From contig NZ_JAUQUB010000001.1 of the NCBI RefSeq assembly GCF_030580675.1, positions 1,949,510 to 2,013,509 of the forward strand: a DNA stretch of 64,000 nucleotides, given 5' to 3'. Source of the stretch: Antiquaquibacter soli. GTDB lineage: Bacteria; Actinomycetota; Actinomycetes; Actinomycetales; Microbacteriaceae. The notes under the pieces were generated by a model. It searched no databases. It was not told the DNA's origin and saw only the letters and a list, made by a program, of their open reading frames with translations. Both the position numbers and the translations under genes were made by a program. Positions 1 through 7,771 of this stretch are shown here, one piece after another; position 1 is the first letter of the stretch, and every line of letters begins with the position of its first letter.

Positions 1-964
1 CGTCGGGACTCGTGACGAGCCGCACGTCGTGCTCGCGGATGACGCGGTGGCATCCCGCGGATGCTGCACTCGTGACCGGGCCGGGTACGGCGCCCACGGG
101 TCGACCGAGCTGGAGCGCGTGGCTCACGGTGTTGAGGGCGCCCGAACGCCAGCCCGCCTCGACGACGACCGTCGCCTGACTCGCCGCGGCGATGAGGCGG
201 TTGCGCTGCAGGAACCGCCACTTCGTCGGTTGCGCGCCGGGCGGGAGCTCAGCGATCACGCAGCCCCGCTCGACGATGCGGCTCAGGAGCGCCTCGTGGC
301 CCGCGGGGTAGAAGCGGTCGACGCCGCCGGCGAGGAACGCGACGGTCGCGCCCTGGCTCGCGAGAGCGGCGCGATGGGCCATCCCGTCGATGCCGTACGC
401 GCCGCCGGACACGATCGCGAATCCGCGGTCGACGAGCCCGGCGGACGCCTCCATGGTGACGTGCTCCCCGTAGCCGGTGGCCGCGCGGGCGCCGACGATC
501 GCGATCGATGAGTCGAGTGCGGCGACGGCACCGCCCTGCCCGCGCTGCCACAGCGCGAGGGGGGCTGACTCCCCGAGGTCGTCGACGCCGGGGATCCACG
601 AGTCCTCGCCCGGGATGCTCAGCCGCACCCCGAGGCGCACCGCCTGCCGCAGAGCCACCAGCGCTGTGGCCGACGCGAGCCGAGGGATCCATCGATCGAG
701 TCCTGACTGGATGTCCCTCGGACCCAGCCCGCTGGGCGAGGCGGCTCGGGTGATCGCTTCGAGCTCCGAGCGCTCGACCAGGGCGGTGAGGGCGCCGGCG
801 GCACCGAGCTCAGCCACGAGCAGCCCCGCCACGCGGTCGCCGGGCTCGGCGAGGCCTGACCACACCGATCGGGCGAACCGCTCCTCGATGCCGTCGCGGT
901 CGAGATCGGGCGAGCTCACCGCGCGCACGAGTTCGGCGACCTCCGCCTCCTTGAGTCCGAACAT
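1..964 (-). CDS. dprA: DNA processing protein DprA, 3' end beyond the window
   Basis: Loads RecA onto incoming single-stranded DNA during transformation; in non-competent bacteria its role is less clear. Translating leftward from the ATG at 964 gives about 321 codons with no stop before the left edge, so the C-terminus is missing. An N-terminal helical region is followed by the Rossmann-fold core: an AIVGARAATGYGE stretch in place of the usual GSR loop, then the conserved VSGGAYGIDGMAH motif and an AELPPG segment, all expected for DprA. It starts 2 bp after the comM stop, so the two are probably one transcript with yraN. This comM-dprA order is standard. Family assignment is firm; the C-terminal winged helix cannot be seen. 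Confidence 0.93.
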   Translation of the reverse strand, partial: MFGLKEAEVAELVRAVSSPDLDRDGIEERFARSVWSGLAEPGDRVAGLLVAELGAAGALTALVERSELEAITRAASPSGLGPRDIQSGLDRWIPRLASATALVALRQAVRLGVRLSIPGEDSWIPGVDDLGESAPLALWQRGQGGAVAALDSSIAIVGARAATGYGEHVTMEASAGLVDRGFAIVSGGAYGIDGMAHRAALASQGATVAFLAGGVDRFYPAGHEALLSRIVERGCVIAELPPGAQPTKWRFLQRNRLIAAASQATVVVEAGWRSGALNTVSHALQLGRPVGAVPGPVTSAASAGCHRVIREHDVRLVTSPD

Positions 965-966
965 GG

Positions 967-2502
967 TCACGTCGAGATCGCCCTCCTCAGGTACAGCGCC
1001 TGACCGAGGTGGTCGGCGGTCGGTTTGTCGGCGCCGGCGAGGTCGGCGAGCGTCCACGCCAGACGCAGGACGCGGTCGTAGCCGCGCATCGTGATGCCGC
1101 CGCGCTCCAGTGCGCGGTCGATGTCCACGGTCACTGCTGGCGGCAGCCGCATGCCCGGGGCACGTAGCCACGCTCCCGAGGCCTGGGAGTTGAGGCGCCA
1201 CGGGGTTGCGGCCAGTCGCGCGGCGGCGGCCCCACGGGCTGCGGCGACTCGGGCCCGGGCATCCGCCGTGGTGAGGCGTGGGGCATCCTGCGCCGTGCGC
1301 AACTGGGCGGCGGTGATGCGCGCCACGCGGAACTGGATGTCGATGCGGTCGAGCAGCGGACCCGAGAGCCGCCCCAGGTAGCGCCGTCGTGCCATGGGCG
1401 GGCACGAGCACTCCGAGTCGCGAGCGCCGTACTGCCCACACGGGCACGGGTTCGCCGCCATGACGAGTTGCACCCGCGCCGGATAGGTCGCGACTCCCCC
1501 GGCGCGATGGATGGTGATGACACCGGACTCGAGGGGCTGGCGCAGCGCGTCGAGCGCGGACGGCGCGAACTCGGGCGCCTCATCGAGGAAGAGGACGCCG
1601 TCGGATGCCCGAGCGATGGCGCCGGGCCGAATCAGCCCGCTCCCGCCGCCGACGAGGGCAGCAGCCGACGCAGTGTGGTGCGGTGCCTCGTAGGGCGGCC
1701 GCGTGATGAGCGAGTCCCCGACGGGCAGGCCCGCGAGCGAATGGATGGAGCTGACGTCGAGTGCGGCACGCGCGTCGAGATCGGGTAGCAGGCCGGGCAG
1801 TCTCGCGGCGAGCATCGTCTTGCCCGCGCCTGGCGGCCCCAGGAGGAAGACGTGGTGGCCGCCCGCGGCGGCCGCGAGAAGCGCCTCGACCGCGTCCACG
1901 TTGCCGATGACCTCGGCGAGATCTCCGCCGGCGGTCTCCGGCGCGGGCGCGGCGGGACGAGCGATCGCCTCGACGGGCTCTGGCTCAAACTCTCCGCCGT
2001 GCCAGATGGCCGCGTCGCGCAATGAAGCGACGGGGACGACGGCGATATCCGGCACGAGCGAGGCCTCGTCGGCATTGGCCGCCGGCACCATGACGGTGCG
2101 GTAGCCAGCGGCGGATGCCGCGACCACGGCGGGCAGGATGCCCGACACCGGCCGCAACCGGCCGTCGAGCCCGAGCTCCCCGAGGTGCACCACCCGATCG
2201 ATCGACTCGGCGGACACCGCGCCGTCCGCCGCGAGGACCGCGACGGCTATGGCGAGGTCGAAGCCCGATCCGTGCTTGGGCAGCGAGGCGGGAGACAGGT
2301 TGACGGTCACGCGGTGCGACGGGAACCCGCATCCCGAGTTCACCGCGGCCGCGCGCACCCGGTCGCGCGCCTGCGACAGTGCCGCGTCGGGCAAGCCGAT
2401 GATGACGACCCCGGGCAGATTGCTGGAGATGTCCGCCTCGACGTCGACGACCGCTCCCGAGAGCCCGGCGAGCGCGATCGCGTGCGTGCGCCCGAGCGCC
2501 AT
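967..2502 (-). CDS. comM: YifB/ComM-family Mg chelatase-like AAA ATPase
   Basis: 511 aa. ComM is a hexameric AAA+ helicase that promotes branch migration during homologous integration of transformed DNA. The N-terminal Lon-protease-like domain begins MALGRTHAIALAGL, followed by the AAA core with Walker A GPPGAGKT, Walker B VLFLDEAPEF and the PCPCGQYG cysteine motif near the middle-to-end, then a C-terminal helical domain. The ATG at 2502 was chosen because it overlaps the upstream yraN stop by one base (TGATG) and matches the family N-terminus; the open frame continues further upstream but only as yraN antiframe. Co-transcribed with yraN and dprA. Confidence 0.95.
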   Translation of the reverse strand: MALGRTHAIALAGLSGAVVDVEADISSNLPGVVIIGLPDAALSQARDRVRAAAVNSGCGFPSHRVTVNLSPASLPKHGSGFDLAIAVAVLAADGAVSAESIDRVVHLGELGLDGRLRPVSGILPAVVAASAAGYRTVMVPAANADEASLVPDIAVVPVASLRDAAIWHGGEFEPEPVEAIARPAAPAPETAGGDLAEVIGNVDAVEALLAAAAGGHHVFLLGPPGAGKTMLAARLPGLLPDLDARAALDVSSIHSLAGLPVGDSLITRPPYEAPHHTASAAALVGGGSGLIRPGAIARASDGVLFLDEAPEFAPSALDALRQPLESGVITIHRAGGVATYPARVQLVMAANPCPCGQYGARDSECSCPPMARRRYLGRLSGPLLDRIDIQFRVARITAAQLRTAQDAPRLTTADARARVAAARGAAAARLAATPWRLNSQASGAWLRAPGMRLPPAVTVDIDRALERGGITMRGYDRVLRLAWTLADLAGADKPTADHLGQALYLRRAIST

Positions 2503-2858
2503 CAGAACACCCCCTCGAGGTGCTCGACGGTCACACGCCCCTCGCGCGGCGCGATCACCGCGACCGCGTCGATGCGGATGCTGCGCCAGTGCCCCGGGTG
2601 CGCCTCGCACCACGACGCCGCGAGTTGCCGCAGCCTCGCGAGCTTGCCCGTCGTTATCGCCTCGAGCGGATGCCCGAACCCGAGCCCCGACCGCGTCTTG
2701 ACCTCCACGATCACGAGGACGTCGCCGTCGCGGGCCACGAGATCGATCTCGCCCCGAGCGCACCGCCAGTTGCGCTCGATGATCGTCAGCCCCTGCGCCG
2801 TCAGATGCTGGGCGGCGATCTCCTCGCCGCGGCGGCCGAGGACGTCTTTGGTTGCCAT
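2502..2858 (-). CDS. YraN/UPF0102 family nuclease-like protein
   Basis: 118 aa, the usual size for UPF0102. The sequence shows the predicted PD-(D/E)XK nuclease core: G-E-x-A-A-x-H-L near the N-terminus, then RCARGEIDLVARDGDVLVIVEVKTR, in which E, D and E-x-K are the putative metal-binding residues. No activity is firmly established for the family. First gene of the yraN-comM-dprA transcript; its stop overlaps the comM ATG by one base. The 102-bp gap upstream holds an inverted repeat CCTCAC-N7-GTGAGG (2925-2943) shared with the divergent small ORF at 2961. Confidence 0.9.
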   Translation of the reverse strand: MATKDVLGRRGEEIAAQHLTAQGLTIIERNWRCARGEIDLVARDGDVLVIVEVKTRSGLGFGHPLEAITTGKLARLRQLAASWCEAHPGHWRSIRIDAVAVIAPREGRVTVEHLEGVF

Positions 2859-2960
2859 GCCTCCAGGCTGGGTGACAGGAACCCACTCGCGGCGCGGGCG
2901 GAGGGAGACCGTGGACTACCGTTGCCTCACCGACGGTGTGAGGGAAGGGAGGGAGTCACC

Positions 2961-3098
2961 GTGATCGGGCTGAGCCTCGTGATGGGGTTCACCGACTCGC
3001 CGTTCTCCTTCGGGGTCGCTGCCGTCGGCGTCGCTCTCGAGGTGTTCTTCGTCCGGGTCATGATCCGGGCGTGGCGCGGCGACTTCGACGCGACGTGA
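2961..3098 (+). CDS. Small hydrophobic protein of unknown function
   Basis: 45 aa, read from a GTG at 2961 that is preceded by a GGGAGGGAG purine tract (good ribosome binding site, about 6 nt away). One hydrophobic segment (about residues 18-36) runs into a basic-then-acidic C-terminal tail, RAWRGDFDAT, suggesting a single-pass membrane peptide. It ends one base before the convergent stop of the next gene, with no room for a separate terminator. It is not recognised by family; support is the ribosome binding site, the clean fit between neighbours and the hydrophobic pattern. Confidence 0.45.
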   Translation: MIGLSLVMGFTDSPFSFGVAAVGVALEVFFVRVMIRAWRGDFDAT

Positions 3099-3557
3099 CT
3101 AGGCCACGAGCATCCCGACGAGCCCCGTGACCACGGCAGCGAAGACGACGATGTCCGTCCACGTCGCGACCGTCTCGTCACGTCCCTTACCCCGCTTGGC
3201 GACGTGCCGGAATCCCGCGAGCCCGAGGTACAGCGCGCCCGGCAGCGCGCCGAGGTAGCCCCACGCCGGGATGAACGGCGCGACGAGCGCGACCGCGCCG
3301 AGGCACAGGTTGGCGAACCCGAGCTCGTGCACGACCTGCTCGGCTCCCTTGTCCTCGATACCGAGGATGCCCTGCGCCGTGCGAGCAGGGTTCGCGAGCT
3401 GACTGATCCCCGCGACGACGAGCCGCGTGCCCACGCCCCAGAACGCCCACCAGATCCCGAAGACGACGAGGGGATGCCCGCCCGCGACCACGAGGTGGAT
3501 GAGGCCCGACACGAGCGGCAGCACGAGGGTCTGCAGCAGCACGAGTGCGCTGTACAT
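3099..3557 (-). CDS. Four-helix membrane protein, function unknown
   Basis: 152 aa with about four hydrophobic helices (residues roughly 5-25, 30-50, 85-110, 130-150) and the aromatic-rich motif VFGIWWAFWGVGTR between the first two. The loop after helix 2 reads ANPARTAQGILGI, resembling DUF6790-type actinobacterial membrane proteins, but that assignment is from memory and uncertain. It lies 9 bp downstream of the lysE-type exporter and may be co-transcribed with it. No catalytic motif is visible. Confidence 0.7.
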   Translation of the reverse strand: MYSALVLLQTLVLPLVSGLIHLVVAGGHPLVVFGIWWAFWGVGTRLVVAGISQLANPARTAQGILGIEDKGAEQVVHELGFANLCLGAVALVAPFIPAWGYLGALPGALYLGLAGFRHVAKRGKGRDETVATWTDIVVFAAVVTGLVGMLVA

Positions 3558-3566
3558 GGCGGGAGG

Positions 3567-4190
3567 TTAGTGCCCCCAGAGCCCCACGATCAGGCTTACC
3601 GCGATCGCGATCATCACCACGGCGATGAGGCCGTCGAGGATGCGCCAGGACGCCGGCCGCGCGAACAGGGGCCGGAGCATCCGCGACCCGAAACCGAGGG
3701 CGCTGAACCACGCGACGCTGCCGAGGGCCGCGCCGAGCGCGAACCACCAGCGGTCGTCGCCGTGGGTCGCTCCGATGGAGCCGAGCAGCACGACCGTGTC
3801 GAGATAGACGTGCGGGTTGAGCCACGTGAGCGCGAGCACGGTGAGTACCGCGGAACGCAGCGAGATCGGAGACCCGGCGGGATCGGTGTCGAGCGCCCCC
3901 GGACGAAACGCGCGCATCGCGGATCGAACGCCGTACCAGGTGAGGAAGGCGGCGCCCGCGATCCTCACCACGACGAGCAGCCAGTCGGCCTGTTCGATGA
4001 GCACGCCGAGCCCAGCCACGCCGAGGGTGATGAGCACGGCATCCGACAGCGCGCAGATCGCGACGATCACGAGTACGTGCTCGCGGCGCAGACCCTGCCG
4101 GAGCACGAAGGCGTTCTGGGCGCCGATCGCGACGATGAGCGACAGGCCGAGACCGAGACCGGCGAGGAGGGAGGCGAGCACCCGACCCAC
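3567..4190 (-). CDS. LysE/ArgO family amino-acid exporter
   Basis: 207 aa, typical for LysE/ArgO exporters of lysine and arginine. The N-terminal helix contains the family signature VAIGAQNAFVLRQGLRR, and the middle carries TWLNPHVYLDTVVLLG, both diagnostic for the LysE/ArgO branch; six membrane segments are predictable. The start is the GTG at 4190; a GTG three codons in would serve equally. It is divergently paired with a LysG/ArgP-type regulator at 4252, the classic arrangement in Corynebacterium (lysE-lysG), in which the regulator senses cytoplasmic basic amino acids. The shared 61-bp gap carries a perfect palindrome likely to be the operator. Confidence 0.92.
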   Translation of the reverse strand: MGRVLASLLAGLGLGLSLIVAIGAQNAFVLRQGLRREHVLVIVAICALSDAVLITLGVAGLGVLIEQADWLLVVVRIAGAAFLTWYGVRSAMRAFRPGALDTDPAGSPISLRSAVLTVLALTWLNPHVYLDTVVLLGSIGATHGDDRWWFALGAALGSVAWFSALGFGSRMLRPLFARPASWRILDGLIAVVMIAIAVSLIVGLWGH

Positions 4191-4222
4191 GCTACGGCTC
4201 GACCAACGACCAGTCCAGCTAC

Positions 4223-4249
4223 AGTTCCTAATGGTCCATTAGAGTTCCT
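4223..4249. promoter_or_regulatory. Putative LysG/ArgP operator between the exporter and its regulator
   Basis: A perfect 15-base palindrome, CTAATGGTCCATTAG (4228-4242), is flanked on both sides by the direct repeat AGTTCCT (4223-4229 and 4243-4249). LysR-type regulators bind interrupted dyads with a T-N11-A core, which fits. The dyad lies 9 bp before the regulator ATG and 37 bp before the exporter start. Confidence 0.6.
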
Positions 4250-4251
4250 TC

Positions 4252-5127
4252 ATGGACCTCTCGCAGCTCCAGGCCCTCGCCGCGACCGTGGACGGCGGCA
4301 CCCTGGAGGCCGCCGCCCGAACCCTCCATGTCACCCCGTCCGCGATCAGCCAGCGGATCCGCGCGCTCGAGAACTCCGTCGGCAGCGTGCTGCTCGCCCG
4401 CTCCAAGCCCGTCGTGCCCACCCCCGCGGGCGTCGCCTACCTTCGCTTGGCGCGTCAGATCGATGCGCTCGCGACGGATGCCGCGGCCGAGGCGACCGGC
4501 ACCGCCGAACAGCTGCCGCGCATCCCGATCGCCGTCAACGGCGACTCCCTCGCGACCTGGGTCATGCCCGCCCTCGCCGAGCTCGCCGGCGACATGGTGT
4601 TCGACATCCACCGGGAGGACCAGGACCACTCCGCCCAACTTCTGCGCGACGGAACCGTCATGGCCGCGATCACCACGGAGGCGCGGCCGGTTCAGGGCTG
4701 CACGTCCGTGCGACTGGGCGCGATGCGCTACCGCCCCGTCGCCTCGCCCGAGTTCGCCGAGCGCTGGTTCGCTAGCGGGGTGGATGCCCGAAGCCTCGCG
4801 GTGGCGCCCGTCGTGGTGTTCGACCGCAAGGACGACATCCAGGACCGTTTCCTGCGCTCCGCGGGGCCGGGCCTCACACCACCTCGGCATTACGTGCCCG
4901 TGTCGGCCGACTTCGCGGAGGCCGTGCTCCTCGGGTTCGGCTGGGCGATGCTGCCCGACCAGCAGTCTCTCGAGCCCGAGCGGGAGGGCCGGCTCGTGGA
5001 GCTCAGCCCGACCGGCCACGACACCGTCGTGCTGCATTGGCAGCAGTGGTCCCTGCGGACGACCGCACTCGACCGTGTCGCCGCCGCGATCGCCGCCGCG
5101 GCGGCTCGCAGTCTCGATCAGTCGTAA
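4252..5127 (+). CDS. LysR-type regulator, ArgP/LysG family
   Basis: 291 aa. An N-terminal winged helix (residues about 1-60, with the AARTLHVTPSAISQRIRALE recognition-helix region) precedes a type 2 periplasmic-binding effector domain. The N-terminus MDLSQLQALAATVDGGTLEAAA and the C-terminal HWQQWSL segment match the ArgP/LysG subgroup that activates lysine/arginine exporters. The ATG at 4252 lies just after the palindromic operator, so it is likely autoregulated. Its 3' end overlaps the convergent downstream gene by 10 bp. Identification of subgroup is strengthened by the divergent exporter. Confidence 0.92.
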   Translation: MDLSQLQALAATVDGGTLEAAARTLHVTPSAISQRIRALENSVGSVLLARSKPVVPTPAGVAYLRLARQIDALATDAAAEATGTAEQLPRIPIAVNGDSLATWVMPALAELAGDMVFDIHREDQDHSAQLLRDGTVMAAITTEARPVQGCTSVRLGAMRYRPVASPEFAERWFASGVDARSLAVAPVVVFDRKDDIQDRFLRSAGPGLTPPRHYVPVSADFAEAVLLGFGWAMLPDQQSLEPEREGRLVELSPTGHDTVVLHWQQWSLRTTALDRVAAAIAAAAARSLDQS

Positions 5128-5369
5128 ACGCGGACGACGCCCCACTCCTCGCCGAAGCGGCGGATGTCGAACATGCGCGACACCTCGTCGTCATCGGTGC
5201 CCTGGAACCGCCAGCCCTGCAGGTCGAGCGGGTGGGTCATGCCGACGAGCTCGTCCGCCAGCCGGGTCGGGGTATCGGTGACGCGGTAGTAGCGCCCCTC
5301 CCAGACGAGGCCGTAGGGCACACCGCCCTCGAACCAGACGCGCAGACCGGTGGCGTGCAGAACGCTCAT
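5118..5369 (-). CDS. DUF6504-like small protein behind an SOS box
   Basis: 83 aa, soluble. The pattern LVWEGRYYRVTDTP in the middle and FDIRRFGEEWGVVRVYD at the end resembles DUF6504, a small actinobacterial family that I recall lying beside the ImuB/DnaE2 mutasome genes; this recall needs a profile search. The ATG at 5369 is 17 bp from a perfect LexA-type palindrome (5387-5402), with a second, imperfect copy at 5429-5444, so damage induction is expected. The gene stands alone here: its stop overlaps the convergent lysG-type gene and no polymerase gene is next to it. Confidence 0.65.
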   Translation of the reverse strand: MSVLHATGLRVWFEGGVPYGLVWEGRYYRVTDTPTRLADELVGMTHPLDLQGWRFQGTDDDEVSRMFDIRRFGEEWGVVRVYD

Positions 5370-5386
5370 GACAACTCCCTCGACAA

Positions 5387-5402
5387 TCGAACTCGTGTTC
5401 GA
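5387..5402. promoter_or_regulatory. LexA/SOS box
   Basis: TCGAACTCGTGTTCGA is a perfect 16-base dyad that matches the actinobacterial SOS consensus TCGAAC-N4-GTTCGA at all 12 specified positions. It sits 17 bp upstream of the leftward 83-aa gene, where LexA would block the promoter. Confidence 0.75.
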
Positions 5403-5428
5403 ATGCTACGCCGCCGAATGGCGACACG

Positions 5429-5444
5429 CCAAACGTATGTTCGA
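5429..5444. promoter_or_regulatory. Second, imperfect SOS-box-like site
   Basis: On the minus strand this reads TCGAACATACGTTTGG: the left half-site is perfect, the right half has 4 of 6 consensus bases. It lies 42 bp (centre to centre) from the perfect box, about four helical turns, on the same face of the DNA. It is 3 bp beyond the stop of the next gene, so it can only serve the 83-aa gene. Confidence 0.4.
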
Positions 5445-5447
5445 ATG

Positions 5448-5954
5448 TCAGGGAACCATCGCGGAGACCGCCTCCGCGACGGCGGATGGCGAGAGCTCGG
5501 TGGTGTCGATCATCGTGGATCGCGACTCAAGCCAGGGTCGCGCGGCCTCGTACGCGTCGACCTGCTCGAGCCGCCACCGTCGCGCCGATCTCTCACGGAG
5601 GTCCCGGCGAATGCGCCTCTCCAGTGCCGCCCGGTCGACGTGCAGCGTGACGGCGACGACCGGCTCGCCGATGCCGGCGAGCAGCTCGTCCCAGTACGCC
5701 TCGACGAAGACCGACTGGGGAACGACGACCACTCCACCGAGTTCGTCATGAACCGACCGCACGAGATCCGCGGCGAGCACGCGCCAGGCGGGCCAGTCCT
5801 GGAAGTTGCGGACGGGCCGCTTCGGGCCGAGGATCGGCTGGAGGAGGTAGCCGGGCTGCTCGGCGTCGACGACGGTGACATCCGGTCGGGCCTCGAGCGC
5901 CCGGCAGAGCGTCGTCTTCCCGGCGCCGAACGGGCCGTTGACCCAGAGGATCAC
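5448..5954 (-). CDS. P-loop kinase-like protein (TmrB/AAA_33 type)
   Basis: 168 aa. It opens with WVNGPFGAGKTTL, a Walker A motif at residues 5-16 typical of small nucleotide/phosphotransferase kinases such as TmrB, the tunicamycin resistance ATPase. A Q-P-I-L-G-x-K segment, a V-V-V-V-P strand and a lid-like RRIRRDLRERSARRW run follow, as in shikimate or adenylyl-sulfate kinase-like folds. The substrate is unknown. Its ATG overlaps the stop of the DUF2469 gene by 4 bp (ATGA), so it is the last gene of the lepB-rnhB-DUF2469 transcript. Tunicamycin resistance is only a family-level suggestion. Confidence 0.75.
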   Translation of the reverse strand: MILWVNGPFGAGKTTLCRALEARPDVTVVDAEQPGYLLQPILGPKRPVRNFQDWPAWRVLAADLVRSVHDELGGVVVVPQSVFVEAYWDELLAGIGEPVVAVTLHVDRAALERRIRRDLRERSARRWRLEQVDAYEAARPWLESRSTMIDTTELSPSAVAEAVSAMVP

Positions 5955-6274
5955 TCGTCGAGCGCGAGTTCCTTGGGGAGCTCAAGCTCCTTGGCGGAGA
6001 GCTCCTCGACGTTGACGTCCTTGAAGGTCAGCACCCGCACCGACTTCACGAACCGGTCGGAGCGGTAGACGTCCCACACCCACACGTCGTTCATGGTGAG
6101 CTCGAAGTAGAAGTCGTGCTCGGTGTCCTGGCGCACTAGCGTGACCTCGTTGGCGAGGTAGAAGCGCCGCTCCGTCTCGACGACGTAGCGGAACTGGCTC
6201 ACGACGTCCCGGTACTCCCGGTAGAGCGCCAGTTCGACCTCGCGGTCGTAGTCCTCGAACTCGTCCTCATCCAT
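5951..6274 (-). CDS. DUF2469 protein, conserved in actinobacteria
   Basis: 107 aa. The very acidic N-terminus MDEDEFEDYDREVELALYRE and the central ETERRFYLANEVTL and WVWDVYRSDRFVKSVRVLTFKDVNVEEL segments match DUF2469, which is found almost only in Actinobacteria next to rnhB. Function is unknown. It starts 12 bp after the rnhB stop and overlaps the following P-loop gene by 4 bp. No membrane segment or catalytic motif is visible. Confidence 0.9.
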   Translation of the reverse strand: MDEDEFEDYDREVELALYREYRDVVSQFRYVVETERRFYLANEVTLVRQDTEHDFYFELTMNDVWVWDVYRSDRFVKSVRVLTFKDVNVEELSAKELELPKELALDE

Positions 6275-6286
6275 GGTTCAGACAGT

Positions 6287-6934
6287 CTAAGCCGTGCGCT
6301 CGTGCAACCAGGTCTGGCGGTGCATCGCCGACGGTCCGAGCGAGGCGATCGCCGCGTAGTGGTCGGCGGAGCCGTAGCCCTTGTTGCCCGGCCAGCCATA
6401 ACCGGGATGCACGGAGTCCGCGTCGATCATGATGCGGTCCCGGTGCACCTTCGCCACGACCGACGCCGCCGCGACGGACGCGCAATCACGGTCGGCCTTG
6501 ACGCGGGTCTGCACTCGAGGCGGCTTGGTCAGTGCGGGGGTGAGCCAGTCGTGAGCGCCGTCGAGCAGCACGATCGACTCGTGGATCGCGACCTCGGCCT
6601 CGTGCAGCTCGACGAGCGCGCGGCGGCCGGCGAGCCCGAGAGCGGCGATGATGCCGATCGAGTCGACCTCGTCGGCGGTCGCGGCCCCGATCGCGGTGTA
6701 GCGCGACCACGCCCGCGCCACGGGAGCGAGCTCCTCGCGGCGCTTCTCGCTCAGCAGCTTCGAGTCGCGAAGCCCGGTCGGGATGCCCCGCACCCCCACC
6801 TCCACGACGGAGAGGCCGACGACGACCGGGCCGGCGATCGCCCCGCGACCGACCTCGTCGCATCCGATCACGAACCGGGCGCCGGACCGCAGGAGCGCCC
6901 TCTCGACGGCGAGCGTGGGGTCAGCGACCGCCAC
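6287..6934 (-). CDS. rnhB: Ribonuclease HII
   Basis: 215 aa. Cleaves the RNA strand of RNA-DNA hybrids and starts removal of misincorporated ribonucleotides. Visible signatures are CDEVGRGAIAGP (the D-E metal site, about residues 25-36), a L-R-D-S-K-L-L-S segment, a LLDGAHDWL aspartate, and VAKVHRDRIM with the last catalytic Asp; the GYGWPGNKGYG loop is typical of HII. The GTG at 6934 was chosen because it overlaps the lepB stop by one base (TAGTG) and gives the right length. Part of the lepB-rnhB-DUF2469 operon. Confidence 0.95.
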   Translation of the reverse strand: MAVADPTLAVERALLRSGARFVIGCDEVGRGAIAGPVVVGLSVVEVGVRGIPTGLRDSKLLSEKRREELAPVARAWSRYTAIGAATADEVDSIGIIAALGLAGRRALVELHEAEVAIHESIVLLDGAHDWLTPALTKPPRVQTRVKADRDCASVAAASVVAKVHRDRIMIDADSVHPGYGWPGNKGYGSADHYAAIASLGPSAMHRQTWLHERTA

Positions 6935-7704
6935 TACTTGCCGGCCCCAGCCTCGTCGACGCCGGCGAACGTCAGCGGGTAGTTGTCGAGCCACGCCCAG
7001 CGGTCGATCGGCCAGCTGATCAGTAGCGCGCGGCCGACGACGTTGTCGATCGGCACGAACCCGCCGGTCGGGTCGTCCTTGTGGAACGACGAATCCGCGG
7101 AGTTGTAGCGGTTGTCGCCCATGACCCACAGCGACCCCTCGGGTACCGTGACGTCGAAGTCGTCGCGCGTGGCCTTCGTGCTGCCGCTCGGAATCGTGAT
7201 GTACGGCTCGTCGAGCGGCACGTCGTTGACGACGAGCTGCCCGAAGTCGTTGCAGCACACGACGTGGTCGCCCGGCAGCCCGATGATGCGCTTGATCAGG
7301 TGGTCGTTCGAGTCGGGGGCCGTCAACCCGACGAACGAGAGCAGGGCATCCACCGCCCCGACGAGCCAGTTGGTGGGCTCCTGGACCGTCGGCGACAGCC
7401 AGCCGCCCGGGTCGCGGAACACCACGACGTCGCCGTGCTCGAGCGGCATCAGGTCGGGGGTGAGCTGGTTCACGATGATGCGGTCGTCGATGTGGAGCGT
7501 CTGCTCCATCGATGACGAGGGGATGTAGAACGACCGGATGAGGAACGTCTTGATGAGGAAGGAGATGACGAGAGCCGCGAGGAAGATGAGCAGGACGTCG
7601 CGGAGGAAGAGCTTCCAGCCCTTGCCCGCGGGCCGCTTGCCGTCGGACTCGGCGCGCCTGTCGTCGGACGCGGCGACCGCCTCGTCCCTGGTGTGATCTG
7701 TCAT
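6934..7704 (-). CDS. lepB: Signal peptidase I
   Basis: 256 aa, membrane-bound serine protease that removes Sec/Tat signal peptides outside the membrane. A charged 30-residue cytoplasmic tail is followed by one membrane helix (about 36-57), then the nucleophile Ser65 in IPSSSMEQTL, the general base Lys138 in HLIKRIIGLPGD, and box E, GDNRYNSADS. The true ATG at 7704 has an AGGGG ribosome binding site 5 nt upstream; the frame continues open further but without relevance. It follows rplS after 67 bp that contain a hairpin, and is translationally coupled to rnhB. Confidence 0.95.
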   Translation of the reverse strand: MTDHTRDEAVAASDDRRAESDGKRPAGKGWKLFLRDVLLIFLAALVISFLIKTFLIRSFYIPSSSMEQTLHIDDRIIVNQLTPDLMPLEHGDVVVFRDPGGWLSPTVQEPTNWLVGAVDALLSFVGLTAPDSNDHLIKRIIGLPGDHVVCCNDFGQLVVNDVPLDEPYITIPSGSTKATRDDFDVTVPEGSLWVMGDNRYNSADSSFHKDDPTGGFVPIDNVVGRALLISWPIDRWAWLDNYPLTFAGVDEAGAGK

Positions 7705-7715
7705 TAAACCCCTGA

Positions 7716-7744
7716 GCTCCCTGCAAGCATACGTCGCAGGGAGC
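7716..7744 (-). terminator. Inverted repeat between rplS and lepB
   Basis: GCTCCCTGC, 11-base loop, GCAGGGAGC: a perfect 9-bp stem, 27 nt after the rplS stop and ending 11 nt before the lepB ATG. No T-run follows, so it may be a weak terminator, an mRNA-processing hairpin that sets the rplS/lepB ratio, or a regulator site. The loop holds TATGCT on the minus strand, which could act as a -10 box for lepB. Confidence 0.4.
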
Positions 7745-7771
7745 CCAGGAAAGTTGACACGCGGGAGGCGC

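Noticed and set aside
1..963. Several open frames on both strands in the first kilobase
   Set aside because: They are shadows of dprA, which has no stop inside the window and therefore does not appear as a closed frame.
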